A DNA stretch of 64,000 bases from Cantharellus purpuraceus (GCA_025174535.1 JALBUN010000003.1:1262501-1326500); one strand, 5' to 3'. Numbered from the stretch's first letter, positions 1-12,274 are shown. A program made the numbers and translations. The notes: generated by a model from the letters alone, not told the origin.

Positions 1-2246
1 CAATCCCCAACCCTCGCAATCAAGCAACACAAGCCGAGGCTAACCAGCCCCTTCTCTCTTAGTGCCATCTCCTTCGCCCTGACGTTCGGCAATATAAGCT
101 CGCCCAATATACCTTCCAGAGTTGAATTGTCTTCAAATGTCTTCTTCCGCCGTGAGTCAGGGCCGCGCTGCACAGTGTATGGAGCATACGCACCCCATTC
201 ACGCGCTCCAGCATACCAATGCATAAATTTAGACAGCGTAAGTCAATCATAGCCTTGCGTGCTTGGTCCGCCTCTGAGAGATCTCCACGAGGCACAGCTG
301 GGAGTGCAATTTTCCCGGTTTGGGGCGTATCCCCCGCTTGTGTTGCGTCTTCGGCGTCGACCTAGTGAATATATGGGTGAATGAGTGTGGGGAGAGTGGA
401 TGGTGCAGAACTTGAGAAAAATAAACGACGCACCAAGTCCTCCTCTTTTTCTGACTCCCCACGGTCACGCAGCTCGTGTACGACTTCGACAACAACTCGA
501 ATGAGGTCGCGTTCACTGGGTGAGAGCACCCTGAGTACATCCAAGCAACGCGCGACAAGACGCTCCGGCAGGCAGTCTTGAGAAACCATGTCACCTGAAA
601 CAGAAGGTGAGTATCAGGCAAGAGACGGCAAAGTGCCATGTAACGCACGGACGAGACCGAACATCTTCCGTCTACCAATTTCGTCCGCATAGTCTAGGTT
701 AACTGCGAGCCGTAGCATCTCGCCAATCACGAACTCCTGGTCGGCACGTGCTTCCTCATTGGCGTCCTGCTCCTCTTCATTATGCTCATCTGGTAGCCGC
801 AGTTCTTCATACGTCTGGATCTGTTCGAGAAGGTCATTGTACGCCGCCTGGATTTTAAATGCCAGAGCCGTGACAACAGGAAGCGAAGATTCCAATCGAC
901 CATCATCCTTCGTATTGATGCAGTGTTCAACAAACACGCGAATCAGAAACGCCTTTTCTGGGGTCAACTCGTTCCAAAAAGCCTCTGCAATCAAATGAAC
1001 AAACACCGCATAGCCTGGAAAACTTTTTGACCTACCATCAAATTCTGCATGATCAAAGATATCAGGCCGTGTTACAAACACAGAGAATAGCGCGTCCTCG
1101 GCGACTTCACTTCCCAACAGATCAAAGGTTTGTAGAAACTCTATCAAGCTTCCCCCAACGAGGTCTACCCACGTGCCAATTAGTTTACCTGCCGCTGCGC
1201 GAACAGGGGCCTGGCGGTCACTGAGGCCATTGCGTACGATCAGCTCACGTTGTGCGATAGTGAGCTGCTTTGGGTGATGGAGGAGGTTGAGCACGTGGGA
1301 ATACACAATCTTGCGGATGACGTCGTCGGTGTCGCGTGTCCGTGAGAGTATAGCCGGGAATGTTCGTTGAGTGGCTGGGATGTTGAGTAGGGCTGCTCGC
1401 CGGACCTCTCTGAGAATCGGAATTGTTAACGATCAATGTTAAGGAAGGGAATATAAGTGAATGTGTTTGATTGCTCACGCTGCAGGGTCGAACTGGAGAA
1501 TTTCCATGAGAACTTCAACCACGTCTGGTTCGCCCTCATCTAGATCTTCCGGATCCTCAGTACCAGAGAGCTTCGAGAGGGCGATCACAGCCTGAATCCG
1601 CACAACAGATTCCTTGTCATTAATGCGCTCCAGCAACGACGCACGCAGCAGCGTGTAAATATCATCACTGAAGTGCCAATGAGTTCCGCAGACACATGGT
1701 GTGAATGTACGCACTCGATTTCGCCGAGGTGGGAGATCATTTCTGCAACAATTTGCACGACACGGTATCGGACATTCTTATCTTTCGCGAGGAAACCTTT
1801 AAGGAGATATTTTAGAAGTCGCGCGACGAAGCGCGTTGCAGGTGTATCTTCGTCCTCAGCTTCGTCACCCTTTTCCTCCGCAGCTACAAGCCAACACCCT
1901 TCAATAAAGACCTTGCGCATGACAAGTGGTATGCACCTTTCTCATTCATAAATCGAACGTAGCCTCCTATAAATCTCACGACACGATCCGCCAGCGACAC
2001 ACCCTTCTTGACATGAAGGACATGATTCACCATATTAATAAAGGCATCCTCAAACGCCCTTTCGCCAACCAATTTTACACTTTTCCCATTTTGAACGGAC
2101 TGGATGTGCGAAGCAGCCTCCTTGTGAAGTTTATAGAGGGTAACACGGTTCTTCTGGTGGTTAGCAGTCGTATTCTGGGCTTGTTCGAAGACTTTCGGCA
2201 GCGCCGTCTCTATAGAATCAGTAATGGACGTGGTTCTTACAGGCAT
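1..2246 (-). CDS. YCG1: Condensin complex subunit 3 (CAP-G), 3' end cut off by window edge
   Basis: Non-SMC HEAT-repeat subunit of condensin, which compacts mitotic chromosomes and binds DNA together with the Brn1/CAP-H kleisin. The chosen start at 2246 gives MPVRTTSITDSIETALPKVF. Reading leftward, exons give the N-terminal helical repeat with GGYVRFMNEKG, then an exon with RLLKYLLKGFLAKDKNVR, then RASLLERINDKESVVRIQAV, a typical condensin HEAT signature. A long middle exon (about 614-1306) follows, and near the edge LRCLNLCIGMLERVNG and a segment reading EKGLVSLGLCCLIARVG. These match the conserved C-terminal Cnd3 region. Introns lie near 1410-1475, 1680-1740 and 1925-1950, and around 300-360 and 590-610. 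The reading frame is still open at base 1, so the C-terminus is missing from the window. Family assignment is firm; exact splice sites are by eye. Confidence 0.88.
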
Positions 2247-2847
2247 GGTTCCTGTAATCAGAGACCGGGCTGGAGGGCAGTAAACGACGTCTAACGCGGT
2301 CAAACCTAAGTCACGTGACTAACCGTTTTGGATCGAACAGCGAGTTGGTCGGCTCGAGAAGGCATGTACTCTGACATTCAAACGTCGTGCTACACTACCA
2401 ACTTTTTCCACGACCGTCTGTGCATTGTCTATTCTGTCGCCAATACCATTTCTCGGGAAGCGCTTGCTGCTTTTTGGCGTACACGAGACATTGACATCAA
2501 ACCGATCTCGTAAACCCACCTGTTGTGTTAGTTATAGTTCCACCAAGGACCCAGGGTTGGAACTGCAGACTCCAGAATCTGCACCCCTCTTCAGGATTCT
2601 TATTACGAACTTCTACGACGATTTCTCGTTCCTTAACAACTTGGCGCTCTGTAAATCTGTGATACTTCACAGGAGTAACTTTGCTGTCGAATTGCGGTAA
2701 ATAACAATCAACAACCGAGAAGGGGTCTTGTAGAGGTATGCATGATGTATCTGTCTTAGTATTACAGACGGTAATCCTGGGTACGTCCATTATTAGTGTA
2801 CATATAGACATAATTTCCAGTTCTCGAACGAGTACCTTTTACAAGTC
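2247..2847. other. Intergenic between condensin and homoserine dehydrogenase genes
   Basis: About 600 bases holding the 5' flank of the condensin gene and the 3' flank of the homoserine dehydrogenase gene. The short open frames seen here on both strands show no family motif, and I see no RNA gene or repeat. Confidence 0.5.
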
Positions 2848-4107
2848 CTAGGCTAGGTGCAACAAATCACCCAAGACGCCGGCAGCCGTTACTGCAGCGC
2901 CTGCGCCTGCACCCTGCACGATGAGCGGCCTCATAGCATATCTTTCCGTGTGGAACGCGATGATATTGTCCGATCCTCCGAGAGATGTCGCAAATGGATG
3001 CGTGGTGGGGTATCTTGTTATCAATCATCGTTATGTCGATAACTCACATGATAAAGGTGATCAAAATACCTTTCTAAACTCGCCCTGACGAGTTTTCGTG
3101 GTACGTCGATGATACCTACGTAGCGGAGCACAGTGCCTTCTTTGGCAGCATCGGCGCGAAGTTTGTCAAAGTGTGCGTCAAATGAGGGTAATTTAGCCAG
3201 AAATTCGTCGCCCGTGGGGACATTGTCGAGCTCAGGTGGGACAAGTGACGCAGTATCCACAGAGGTGTAGCCATGCGGAAGAAGGTGGCCTAGCGATGGA
3301 ATATGTCGAGATAAGATCGTAAGTTTTCTTGCTACATCAGAGCCCGCCAGATCGTCCGCGGGGTGCGGTTCCTACGCAATGGGTGTGTTAATAGAGAGTG
3401 CATTGATTATACATCTGCACACATACGGTGTAACCTTTCTCTTTTGCAGTTCTCACCACAGAAGAAAAAGAGGGGCCAGATCCATTGACAGCAGAGAATT
3501 CGTTGAAAATGTAGCTCAGCGTGCCTGAAAGCACACCTTCTATTTTAAGAACCTATGGAAGCCCATTGACCACCAAGGGTGTTGATCAAAAGTACACAAC
3601 CTGACGTACCTTATCACCGGTGCCGACGAGATCTTTGAGGGTGCCGACAATGGGTAGTCCCGCGCCGACGGTTGCCTCGCCCAGGACCTTGGAATCGCCC
3701 TCCTTCGTAGCGAGCTCAACTTTTTGCCACAGGGACAGTTCACCAGACCACGCTTTCTTGTTGGGAGTCACAACATGGATCCCAGCTTTCAAAAATTCGG
3801 GATAGAACGCGGCGACTGTTTCCGAAGACGTGTTGTCGACGACCACAGCACGGGAGAGCGTGCCGTGAGGAGTTAGAACCGTAAGCTCTGCGAGCAGCTT
3901 TGGCAGGTCGGGCTTGGCATTGCTTCTGGAAAGTGCGCCATGCCAACTAGACGCTGTAAGTCCCTGCGTAGAAAAATGTGTTCGTGTCGAAGATGAGACA
4001 GAGACGAGACGGAACGGAGAGGATGGCAGTGACAGAAGTTGCGAGATGAACTCCTTTCCAACGAGACCCACACCAATGACTGCAACATTAAGAATGGACA
4101 TGTCCAT
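2848..4107 (-). CDS. HOM6: Homoserine dehydrogenase
   Basis: NAD(P)-dependent reduction of aspartate-4-semialdehyde to homoserine, the branch step to threonine and methionine; cytosolic. The start at 4107 gives MDMSILNVAVIGVGLVGKEF, with the Rossmann motif GVGLVG near residue 12. An in-frame ATG at 4152 could add 15 residues, but fungal homologues begin close to the Rossmann strand. Then VVDNTSSETVAAFYPEFL, the substrate-binding stretch GIHVVTPNKKAWSG and the GEATVGAGLPIVGTL core. Downstream exons give LKIEGVLSGTLSYIFNEFS and EPHPADDLAGSDVARKL, the signature of the catalytic domain. Introns lie near 3548-3606, 3374-3428 and 3004-3043. The stop at 2848 follows AAGVLGDLLHLA. No broken frames. 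Length is close to the usual 360-380 residues. Confidence 0.93.
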
Positions 4108-4380
4108 ATGCTCGTGTAGCTGAGAGTCTACGTTCTGTTTCTGTCTGTACACGATCGAGCACGTTGCGGGCGCGTGTGTGTGACAAATTTCGTCACATTG
4201 GAGTTCGCAAGTGCTTTTGCGCCACTTGAAGCTTGTGTTTCAACTGGCCAGATCACAGTTACAATCACAGATCTAATCCAAAACCGTATTCTTTATATCT
4301 TTACATTTCTAAGATAATTATAAATATTTTTTGAAATATTGCAGTTCAAAGACCAACGCCACTCTTAATCAACCGCTAGT

Positions 4381-5370
4381 TTATCGTTGCGGCGAGTCCC
4401 ATAGCGTGGCCAGCCTAAGCAACCCGCCCTCTTCAATCCTCCCGTCGATAAACAAATCCACCTCCTTTTCCACCGCCTCCATGTCCTCGTCAGGGTCCTC
4501 AGTAGTTCGTCGAATATATATGGTTTTCATGCCGCTTTAGATTCAAACTTTTAGCTAGGCTTTCCATTAAATGTCTTAGGAAATGAGCATCTCACAGCTT
4601 TGAGGCTGCCCTAAGGTCATACGCGTGCGCAGCCACCATGGCAGTCTGCGAAGGAAGGTAGGCCATCAAATCGAGAGCTCTCTCATAGATGGCAGGGTTA
4701 GGCTAGGCAGGCGGTGCTTATAAATAACTATTTATATAATCTGATGCGAAAGGGCGTACTTTAATTGCCTGGAGCAACTGAGAGGAGAACAAAGTGTGGA
4801 ATGGTAAGTTGGCGGAATGGATGATATCTAGCTGTAACCGCGTGGTTCCATTTGCTAAGACCACACTTGCAGGATTTTTATCATCATCGGTAACAAGAAG
4901 GGGTGATACGGAAAGACTCTTACACTATTAGATGCTTCTTGAGCCTCTCTAGTCCCTCAACGCTATCTGGCCAACCTGCCAAGTGCATGGCCTCAATAGA
5001 TTAGATAAGAGAACAGTGACTGGTCAAAGTTACCTTGCTGATTATGCTACGCCTGTACTAGATCCTTTCTCACAGTCTCATTCCAGGTGTCTTTTCCTAC
5101 TCCTTTGGCTTCTAAAAGTTCGTTAAGCACCCGTCCATGTACGACATCAATATCGGGAGACTCGTCTCCTGCCTCAAATGATGTGAAGATGACTCGGAAG
5201 AAACCAGCTCGCCACTCAGTGGCAAGAGCGGAAAGGTCCGAGTCAACGAGCGGTACAGGTAGAGTGTACCTTCGCATGGCGGTGAGTATCGATCTATGCC
5301 AGTCAGTACAAGTCCCCATGAGATCGAAGATAAGGGCTTGTATATTCTCCAAAGATGGTGGTAATGCCAT
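4381..5370 (-). CDS. Haloacid dehalogenase type II-like hydrolase
   Basis: HAD-superfamily hydrolase of the L-2-haloacid dehalogenase group; the natural substrate in fungi is unknown. Start MALPPSLENIQALIFDLMGT at 5370: the motif I stretch FDLMGTCTDW carries the nucleophilic Asp near residue 16. Later exons give GWPDSVEGLERLKKHLIV, VLANGTTRLQLDIIHSANLP (motif II with the S/T-N-G pattern, here A-N-G), HTLFSSQLLQAIK, NPAIYERALDLMAYLPSQ, then MVAAHAYDLRAASK (motif III/IV, with AHxxD) and a final exon GMKTIYIRRTTEDP to WDSPQR, stop at 4381. At least four short introns are needed (for example 4540-4601). The Ser of motif II is replaced by Ala, which may change activity. The gene ends about 270 bases upstream of the homoserine dehydrogenase start. 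Confidence 0.8.
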
Positions 5371-5911
5371 GTCACTTGTCTCGTTTGAGAACTTGCTTAG
5401 TGACCGGTATGCTTCGGAGACCGCAATTCACCTGGCGCCTGTCGATTCCAAAGTTCATCTGTTATGGCGGCGTATGTTATTGCAGCGCACCCAAGATCGG
5501 CTACCAAAGAAGTTGCCACTGCTCAGTTCACCGACCAGAAGCCTAAGCACAATTTGGGATCGGAAGAGTAATGTGTTCCACTGGTGATATATAATTACTT
5601 TACATATTTCAATGTTAACCGAGAGTGCGCGACGATCATGACATTGGACATCCACACTTACTGTTATATTTCCCGGCTAGTTCGACCTTGTCGGAGTAAT
5701 ACATATTCTAAATATGATAGTCTTAACCAAGCTTGCCTCAGCTTCTGCTCACAAATTGATACTTCCCGTTCTTGACAGAAGCGATTCTTATTGAGCTTCG
5801 TTGGATGAGATCACCGAGTTCCATCGGGTCTCGCCTTTGTAACTTACGCGTATACATTACAGCCTGTAGGCGTTGTCGTACGGTATCATCCTTTCCACTT
5901 TGTGACTTACC
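5371..5911. other. Divergent intergenic region with a short + strand frame sharing a tail motif with the MetE-like gene
   Basis: This is the shared 5' region of the haloacid dehalogenase-like (-) and MetE-like (+) genes. A 36-codon + strand frame (5464-5571) begins MAAYVIAAHPRSAT and ends KPKHNLGSEE. The last part is nearly identical at the base level to 7000-7027 inside the MetE-like gene. No other gene is evident. Confidence 0.4.
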
Positions 5912-7127
5912 ATGAGTATCCCTCTCGAAGTTGTTGGTAGCCTTCCCAGGTCTTCGAAGCTGCAGAGTGCTTTTGCGGACTATGATGCAGGCAAGATCAC
6001 GTTCGCACAGCTGCAGGAGATACAGGATGGAGCTTGTAAGGAATCTATTGAACGAATGGAGCAGACGGGGACATCCAATCGTCACGGATGGCGAGCAGCG
6101 TGCCTCGTCTTTTGCCACGTACCCTATCACCCACACGCTCGCTGGCACAGGTCTCGCGAAGAACTTAATCGGTGACGGACAACGTTTTGCTGTGTTCGAC
6201 GACGGACACGACCGTCAGCTCCCTAGACTCGTGTCTGGCCCGTTCCGTTACCAGACATATGCTGCCGACTACTTAAAGCGATCGCTCCCAATGGCCACAA
6301 GGCCCATGAAACAAGCTGTCATTGCGCCGTCTATGCTTTACCTGCTCTATCCTCTGGATAAGGAGATCCAAGGATACTCCAGGGAACAATTTGAGGATGA
6401 CCTGGTCAACGAGTGCGAAAAGGATGTCCGACAGTGCTTCGAAGCTGGCGCAACTCGCGTCACTATCGATTTTACAGAGGGTCGACTTTCTCTCAAAAAC
6501 GACCCTAGAAGCCCTTGGACAGGACGTAACATGCTTGACAAATTCATTGACCTCAATGCCCGTGTGCTGGATCGCTTTTCTCCAGAGAAGAGGAAAAACA
6601 TCGGAATCCATACTTGCCCGGGGGGTGAGCCAGTTCCCTCTGAACTCTGATCGGTCCTTGACGAACGTTTGTCAAGCGATTGCGATAGTGCTCATTCCTC
6701 TGATGTCGATTACGCTCAAGTTTTACCGGCGTTATTCAAGATAAACGCCGGATATTTCCTTATTCAAGCTTCCTCTGAAAAGGACAGAGAGAAGGTCTAC
6801 AAGCTCTGTGGCGACTACTCACGCACCGATGCAAACGGCGTTGCGCAGGTCTGCTTCATCGGAGTCACCAATCCCCTGGATCCCAGAGTCGAAACTCCAG
6901 AGGAGATATGCGATGCTCTCATCGCCGCCGCAAGATATATTCCAAAGGAACGACTTGGGGTGACGGACGACTGCGGGTTTTCCCCCTTCAGCATAGACCC
7001 GAAGCCTAAGCACAATTTGGGATCTGAATCTCAAAGTGGTCCCGACTTTGCAAGAGAAATTGCTTTCCAAAAGATAAGGGCACGTGTCCAGGGCGCTGCA
7101 CTTGCGAACCAAAAGCTGGGCCTATAA
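5912..7127 (+). CDS. Stand-alone MetE-like (cobalamin-independent methionine synthase C-terminal fold) protein
   Basis: Uroporphyrinogen decarboxylase/MetE-like barrel protein, homologous to the C-terminal catalytic half of cobalamin-independent methionine synthase; the physiological methyl acceptor in fungi is not known. Start MSIPLEVVGSLPR, then PIVTDGEQRASSFATYP, ATRVTIDFTEGRLSLK, IGIHTCPGG followed by DCDSAHSSDVDY, and TDDCGFSPF, whose Cys is expected to bind zinc. The frame changes near 6069-6080 at a run of four G: three G would restore continuity. One intron lies at about 6626-6674, and its phase is right only if the preceding six-G run had seven. Both anomalies sit in homopolymers, so sequence error is more likely than true decay. 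The C-terminal KIRARVQGAALANQKLGL is intact. Confidence 0.82.
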
Positions 7128-8228
7128 TAAGCTTATGTGTTGTACACATGCTCGAACTGCAAACAGGGGAAAGACGACTGTACTGATATTCCAACGAGGA
7201 AATGAAATAAGAAGGGTAGTCAATCACATGGCTGGTCTTGTAAAGTATTGCACAAATGTAATTGTATCAGACCTTGTCGTCTCTTCTCAGTCCGAGTATT
7301 AACTCAACTTCAAATTCAAGCAGACGTGGGAGTAAAGGTGATCCATCATGTTGTGGATCGAAGTACCTTACGAAATAAACATCATAATATGGTGGGATAT
7401 CGTAAATCTGCATGCTGCCCTTCATTATATGTCTACGGTAGATCCTGCCTACATTCCAATTCCCTGCTCCTATGCTATAAGGCGGAGGTGGTGCGCGAGA
7501 AAACGTTCCTTCACCCTGATAGATGGATTAGATTAGGTTGAGGGAAAATATATAGGAAAGAAGATTAAAGATCAGAGAGAGGTGCCCGAGTTTTTGAGCT
7601 GTGGCGGGCATTTTCGGCAGTGATGGTACGCAGACCGTCGTGATAAAAGCATCATTGACGTAGAGTGGGTGGAACCATCTAACTGAAACAACTCACCACT
7701 GCCATATTACACTATACAATGGGAACAGAAAATAGTGGGCAACAACCTGTCAAGAAAATTCCGTCAGTATGGTGCTCACACTCTCATTGAGAATAGACAA
7801 AAGGCTCAGCAATCTCAAGTAGAAATACAGCCATGGAGATGTCGTCAACCCAGAGGTCAGGCGGTAACTCCTTTATAACATCTTGGCAAAGAATAGGTCC
7901 TGAAAACTTACCGAAAAGGTAAGGTATCGATCGAGGACATGAAAACCTGAGCAAAACTCATCAGCAGTCTGCTTCATGAAGGCTCGATGCGGATAAAATG
8001 ATCAGACAGCAGTTGGATAGATGTAAGCATTGAGCACATGCCCCTCAGAAACTCTAGTTTGAATGGTTTTGGTTCATCCCCAACGAGACTAAAAACACGT
8101 CTCACCTGGTCCATGATGGTAGCAAAGAAGAGAAAAACTTTTGGGCGTCTGCTTATATAACAGACGCGTCGGATTTAGGGCAGGCTCGCATTTTGCCGAA
8201 GACGCGTCCAATTGAATCTAGCCAAGTT
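7128..8228. other. Gene-poor interval with possible small minus-strand spliced gene
   Basis: No recognised gene. On the minus strand, starting at an ATG near 8116-8118 (MDQVRRVFSLVGDEPKPF), several short frames follow with plausible GT/AG signals, including one translating FSGPILCQDVIKELPPDLW and then DDISMAVFLLEIAEPF (about 7800-7920). The composition looks protein-like, but I cannot name a family. On the right this interval contains the promoter of the + strand Spc34-like gene. Confidence 0.3.
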
Positions 8229-10387
8229 ATGGCCTCGCTGCTCGATACCCTTGACCGATTCAACTATACTTCTTCGTCTATTCGCTCGCTCACACACTCT
8301 CAGCCGCCACGTGTTGATTCTGGCCCTTTCACTGCCGCCATCTTAGATCTTACATTACATGACCTTCTCCGTGAGGCGGACGAAGCAGAGTATGGCCTCT
8401 TCAGCTTTGTAAGAGACTCGTCCGATACTTCACCTGAGGGACTTCCGTCCCAAGGCAAGGTTGGGAGGAGAGAATTCAGAGGAGCGACCCCCTTGAAGAC
8501 AAAGCGTGTCGTTGGTACAAGCAGAGAGGAGGAGCCCGAGGTTTACGTGGACGCCGCACTGAAGTATTTGGATCGTTTGTGAGTCTGTTTCCCACTATCC
8601 AGAGGAAACGATGATAAATCTGGGACACGTTGACTCCAGTCAGGCAGTCAAATCCATGCCATACGCTCGAACACACCTGGAGACTTTGATCGACAGATTA
8701 AATAATGTCAGAGATAATCTTGATAGGTTACAGTCGTTTTTAGACGAGGTATGGCGACATATACCTTGCAACCCAGTGGTCTGAACCGAACGCATGGTAT
8801 AATTCAGACAACCCAGACCGGTCGCGTCTCCCCAAAGAGCCAAGTAGCTGAAGAAGAGAGACGCATTGCAGAGCTAAAATCACGAATGCTTCAATTGCGC
8901 AAACGAGTACGTCTAATCTAACAATTCAATAAATCCTCTGACGGCCGCGTCGCGTAGAAAGAAGTCCTTGCCACCAAACTTCCCAATACTTCGAAGCCAC
9001 CTTCACGACGCCCCGTTCAATCAAAGTCAAAGATTCGCTCTCCTCCAGATGCTGTGGATTCACCATCTTCAGCAAGGTCCACCCCAACAACAGAGGTATC
9101 TCGTCCTAAACCAAAGCCTAGATCCAATCCGCGCGTAGTGACCTCCGAGAAACCTCGCGTCCGCGTGCCAGGCCCTCCTCCCGGCAAATCAATCCCAAAG
9201 GAATCGAATGCTAGCCCTGTTGTGCGCTCTAGTGCGGAGCGAGACGCAGAAAACGAGCAATTATTCTGGTCTGGTGGAAAGCCGCCTAGGAGACCAGACA
9301 AGTCGGACTCCCTTTTAGATGAGGAGCTTGATATGAGCGATATGGATGCGCTGATGTCCCCTCCACCGGCAATTCGAAACTCGAGCGATGTTCCGACAAT
9401 GCCAGGGGAGAATGCAAATGAGAGTGCAGATGATACGTCAGCGATGGGTGAAGCCAGCACAGACGATGAGGATGATGATGGCTCTGGCTCAGGCGAACCG
9501 ACCATTGTCGTGTCAAAGCTTCGCGTTGAGCCAGCATCGTCGCCAACACCGCCCGCTTCCCCCCTTTCTCCACCAATTCGACCGGATTCCCAGAATTCCG
9601 TAGTCGAACCTCAGACGCCAGTTCAAGCTAGTAGAGTAACAACGGAGACTGCAGCTGCCCCATTGTCGAAGACAAAGCTGCGAAGGGTGCGCATTACTGC
9701 TGAAGTGGAACGTGTATGCGTGAGTAACGCTTCCAGCACACACATTGTTGATGAGGTTCATTGATGGGAGTTCACAGACAAAGATATGGGGCACAATATC
9801 TGACCTGCTAGTACCCGGTAATAATTTCAGTTCGCCAGACAAGCGTCCTCCCGACGCAAAGGACACGCTGTTCGTTATTTTGTGCTAATTGTAGTTTAAC
9901 CCCTCACGCCTTCCGTTGTTTTCACAGTGCTGTCCTGCAAACAATTGCAGCCCAGCCAATACCAGACCCGAGCTCCGGCATCTCCTCCCCTTCTACTCGC
10001 TCAACTCTTTCCTCCCTCCTCGGTATCGAGACGTTTGGCCCTGGAGCCGGCTCTCCACATCAGATTATGACAGCAAATGTTCTACTCTCTCTCCTCACCG
10101 CACCCAACGTACGTTTGCGTCAGATGTCTCCATTAAACCCGATTAAAGTGCACTATGTGATGTAGCACGAAATACCACTCACTACTCTCAAAGCGCTTCT
10201 GGCTTCCAAGACAGCTGTGCCTTCCCCAGGGCCAAATGCTGGAAGAGAGGCAAAACAGAGTGCGGCAGCTATGGGTGCAAGCGCAGCACAGGTTGGGACG
10301 CGGGCGTTATATGGATGTGTCGCGAAGAAGCTCGTTAAAATCGACCGTGGTGGGGGGGAACAGATTGTCAAGTTTGATCGAACGTGA
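8229..10387 (+). CDS. SPC34: DASH complex subunit Spc34-like protein with long disordered tail
   Basis: Probable outer-kinetochore DASH/Dam1 ring subunit that couples chromosomes to microtubules. Start MASLLDTLDRFNY at 8229. The N-terminal exon has FTAAILDLTLHDLLREADEA followed by EYGLF, the pattern seen in Spc34. Further exons carry VYVDAALKYLDRL, YARTHLETLIDRLNNVRDNL (coiled coil) and RIAELKSRMLQLRKR. A long Ser/Pro/Asp-rich exon (about 8958-9720) includes acidic DDEDDDGSGSGEP. The last exons read TIAAQPIPDPSSGISSPSTR, SPHQIMTANVLLSLL, IPLTTLKALLASK and ALYGCVAKKLVKIDRGGG, stop at 10387. The C-terminus resembles a small winged-helix element, which ordinary Spc34 lacks. The Spc34 call rests on the first 80 residues, so the family is likely but not certain. 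The joins between 9720 and 9900 are uncertain. Confidence 0.6.
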
Positions 10388-12274
10388 GGCGGAGTTACTA
10401 TTGTTTAATCTGTTAGCTCTCTGGGAAAAATGTTCGGATTTCATTGCTATCGCCCAGAGGGGAGGAATTGGACGTGTCTGGCAGCTTTTTGGGTTACTTA
10501 GGATTGTGTATTATCTTACTCGGGGCTCAAAGCTGTTAAGCCGAGCCTTTCAGTCAAACCAGCAAATGATCTTGTCTCAGGACTACATAGTTGCAGCGAC
10601 ACTAGATCATTTCATTTCTTTGAGTATGTTCCGCGGCTCAACGTTAACAGTAAAATACTAGCAGCCCTTATTCGCGGAACTGGCCTGCTATGAATAACCC
10701 GGAAATATGCAAAAACATGTCTCTATTCGGATTGACACGGTGATACCAAAAGAAGAATCAAGGTACTCTTGAGTACTATGGAGACTCAGGATCTTGGGAC
10801 ACAGATTCTGACTGCCTATTGCCGCATGCAGAAGGATTGGAAGTTTTGATGAGGAAGTGATGGGATGCAAGCGCCGGTTAAAATTGTCCTTCCTGGATCC
10901 CTTCACGATCATTCAAACCTGAACAACTCATCCACCCGACCATGGGGCCTGAAATGTGTCTGGGTCACTTTCATTGTCAAGGTGGATCTATTGGGCACGT
11001 GGAGCGCAAGAGGGGCGTGTTCGTGTTACTCTTGCAATGGTGTCCGAGACAAGACTCAATGTGCATGGTGTCCAGGACTTAACTCGGTCATGGACAACAT
11101 GCACCTTGAATTTGGTAGACGGGCGGTTGCTCATCGAACCTCACAGGACAACTCAAGGGTCCACTGGAAGACGCAATCAGAGAGGCACGGAGGAAGTTGA
11201 TATGGGCTCCTCGTGTCCATGCGACTGATCATGGCGCTTTTACGGTGCGTTGTCCGAGCCTCTTAGATTCGGCCAGACTGTTCTGGCAGCTGATCAAGCC
11301 GATCAGACTTTTGATTCGGTGGTGCCAGTAAACGCCGAGCTCCTCATGCGTGACAGTTACAGCATAGACACCACGACTTTCCTGCAGCTTGCTTTGTGGA
11401 CTCTGTGGGTGGAGATACCCGGGAGCGGTGCATGTGTATATCCATCTCAAAGGCCCTTTATCGTACTCTTCTTATTCCAACATGTGGTGAATTGCATTAG
11501 TAGGCTACAATATGGTACTGTGAACCACAGCGCACAGAGGAGCTCGAGCATCATGGATTCCCTATACTCCTTTACAGAGCGAATTTATAAAAAAATATAG
11601 TCCTACTCTTTATCATACTAAAATTTATTTTTATATGTTAATTAATTATTTATTCCTTTATAGATATATGTGAGTATAACAGGCAGTAAGATATCTCACC
11701 TCAGTCTACACGGTATGAGTGTAAAAACTGAGGGGAAAAGACGGAGGTATTACGTCTGGGTATACTGCTTATTATGGGTGTATGTGGGTTCATGATCTAT
11801 TTCCAACAAGCCCATCACTACACACCACCGTCCGCCTTTGCAGTCTGTACAGTCAGTGTGCAATCCAAGTTAGCGTCACGGTTCCGTTGGGTACGATCTC
11901 CCCTCACGTGCTGGAATGGGCATGGTAATCATGAGCCTATGTACACGAAGGCTTCCAAATACATAGGACTGGAGTTTTTAGTCAACCCCTCTTTTAAATG
12001 CTAATACCTGAAGTAAACCCCATGCGAGGTACTATTGGTCTCTTAAACACTTATAGCTAGCTCTGTCGCTCTGTACAAAATCATGTGTATAAGCCCCGAG
12101 GACGACTCAATCAGTTGCTGCTGTCGGAGGCGCGAAATCCTAACAGGTCCCGTTGCATCTTATCACACAAAAGATGTTTTTGTCTCGCTTATAGAACTTA
12201 CGCTGTTCAATTTCAATTAAGTTTTCTTCTTATATAGCAATTGCACCCCCCTTTCCATGTCCTGCATAACCAAC
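10388..12274. other. Gene-poor interval, no recognisable gene
   Basis: Scattered short open frames on both strands (for example 10865-11228 and 11250-11600, +) have no family motif that I recognise. The piece translating LNVHGVQDLTRSWTT and LNLVDGRLLIEPHRTT (about 11050-11140) looks like an old coding fragment. The part at 11585-11700 is AT-rich. I see no terminal repeats or transposase motifs. Confidence 0.45.
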
